Translations under genes and position numbers: made by a program
Part shown: one piece after another, positions 63,217 to 64,000 of the stretch
Layout of the letters: every line of letters starts with the position of its first letter
Position numbering within the stretch: position 1 is the first letter of the stretch
Assembly (NCBI RefSeq): GCF_015864825.1
Contig: NZ_JADYWL010000002.1
Span: 62,001-126,000 of the forward strand
From: Psychrobacter sp. NZS113
Lineage (GTDB): Bacteria > Pseudomonadota > Gammaproteobacteria > Pseudomonadales > Moraxellaceae
Direction: 5' to 3'
DNA length: 64,000 nucleotides
Notes under the pieces: generated by a model
The model's input: the letters and a program-made list of their open reading frames with translations, nothing else
What the model was told of the DNA's origin: nothing
Databases searched by the model: none

Positions 63217-64000
63217 ATGCCAACAGCCAAATCAACGTGGGCGGCACCACAACCCTTGACATCGGCAATGACCTGACTATCAAAGGCGGCGTGATTAACA
63301 CGAATAGAGCGCAAGGTACTATTGGTGGTAACGTCAACATCGAATCGCTACAAGACACCGCTACTTATGACAGCGACCAAAAGAACATGGGCTTTAGTGC
63401 AGATCTTGATCTTGCCAAAGGTACAGGTTCTAGCCTATCGGTCAATGCTGACTCTAAGATCGTCAATGAACAATCTGGTATTTTCTCCAACGAAGCCGAC
63501 CTTGTCGCTGAAGGCAAAGGCACCTTCAAAGGTGGTATGTTTGTCACCTCAAAAGAAGCTCAAACCAATGACAAAAGCAACATCGTCTTTAAACAAGGTG
63601 TTAGCTCACAAGATATTAAAAATACCACGAGTTATGAAGGTGAGGCATTATCAATTGGTCTAAGCATTGGTAATACCACCGGTAAACCACAAGCCACCAT
63701 GAACGGCATTGGCTACGGCACAGATAGTGACAGTGATAGCAGTATCACCAAAGGTGGTGTCAGTGGCTACAATGATCCACAAGGCATACTCACCACTGAG
63801 AACCGTGAAGCACTTGGCGGTAAGCTTGAGAGTGTGTTTGATGCCAACCAAGTGAATGAGGAGCTTGGGGCGCAGACGCAGATTACACAAGCCTTTGATC
63901 AAGAGCGTCGTAACGTCAAGACTGAAATTAATAAGAAAGAGCAGAAACTGCGTGATGAAGCGGAAGAAGCATTTAACAATGGAAATTTTGATCTAGCAGA
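63217..64000 (+). pseudogene. Start-less CdiA/filamentous-hemagglutinin segment (runs off window)
   Basis: An open frame to the window end encodes YANSQINVGGTTTLDIGNDL, TIKGGVINTN, GGNVNIESLQDTATYDSDQK and a SADLDLAKGTGSSLSVNADS block, the hemagglutinin-repeat pattern of two-partner-secreted adhesins/CdiA, then a charged helical region (QAFDQERRNVKTEINKKEQK). It has no start codon or ribosome site at its left edge, where it abuts a terminator, so it is a 5'-truncated copy of a large exoprotein gene. In CDI loci such fragments precede displaced toxin modules; the next toxin would lie to the right of the window. Its higher G+C contrasts with the toxin/immunity pair. Confidence 0.75.

Overview
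The window looks like a chromosomal segment of a marine or cold-adapted Moraxellaceae bacterium, most likely Psychrobacter. This rests on moderate-to-low G+C, the gene styles, and the combination of nitrate assimilation, Cop copper resistance, a DddD-type DMSP cluster and a complete Rut pyrimidine cluster. No rRNA, tRNA, CRISPR array or intact insertion sequence was found.

Layout. 0-1.6 kb: end of a nitrate-assimilation operon (NasA C-terminus, siroheme methyltransferase). 1.7-6.5 kb: a leftward copper-resistance operon (Met-rich protein, cytochrome c, DUF411 lipoprotein, CopA, CopB) with a textbook CopR/CusR box at its head. 6.9-12.1 kb: housekeeping and redox genes (M14 carboxypeptidase, quinone-oxidoreductase-like enzyme, SDR, LysR) and a nitroreductase remnant. 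12.4-15.2 kb: Cd/Zn/Pb efflux ATPase with divergent CadR and a recognisable MerR-type operator. 15.5-17.8 kb: small orphan genes, two of them immunity-protein-like, and a Sel1-repeat lipoprotein flanked by 50-bp direct repeats. 18-22 kb: BASS-like permease, ExoX-like exonuclease, flavin monooxygenase.

22.9-29.7 kb: a rightward catabolic cluster (HDAC-family deacylase, YkvI transporter, D-amino-acid-dehydrogenase-like flavoenzyme, RidA, TPP decarboxylase-like enzyme, LysR). It reads as import, deacylation, oxidation to an imine, imine hydrolysis and 2-oxoacid conversion of an unknown N-acyl amine or amino acid. 30-34.6 kb: ABM monooxygenase, LysR/Old Yellow Enzyme pair, short 3-hydroxyacyl-CoA dehydrogenase. 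35.1-43.4 kb: DMSP catabolism, with dddT, dddD, dddC and dddB leftward and a divergent IclR regulator; a nearly perfect 35-bp dyad lies between dddB and the regulator. 43.8-50.9 kb: a second IclR regulator and a sugar-acid-type cluster (aldehyde dehydrogenase, MFS, enolase-superfamily enzyme, GMC oxidoreductase).

51.3-60.7 kb: pyrimidine degradation. rutR is divergent from rutA-B-C-F-G, then an MmsA-type dehydrogenase, ribB, rutD and rutE. The control region shows tandem 20-bp elements with NtrC-like half-sites, a RutR-like box and a sigma-54 -24/-12 promoter. DMSP and pyrimidine catabolism both run through 3-hydroxypropionate/malonate semialdehyde, and each cluster has its own MmsA paralogue.

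61-64 kb: an alpha/beta hydrolase, then an AT-rich toxin/immunity-like pair with a strong terminator, directly followed by a start-less hemagglutinin-repeat (CdiA/FHA) segment running off the window. This resembles an orphan cdiA-CT/cdiI module. A dispersed ~93-bp repeat occurs three times (6.8, 28.5 and 50.9 kb).
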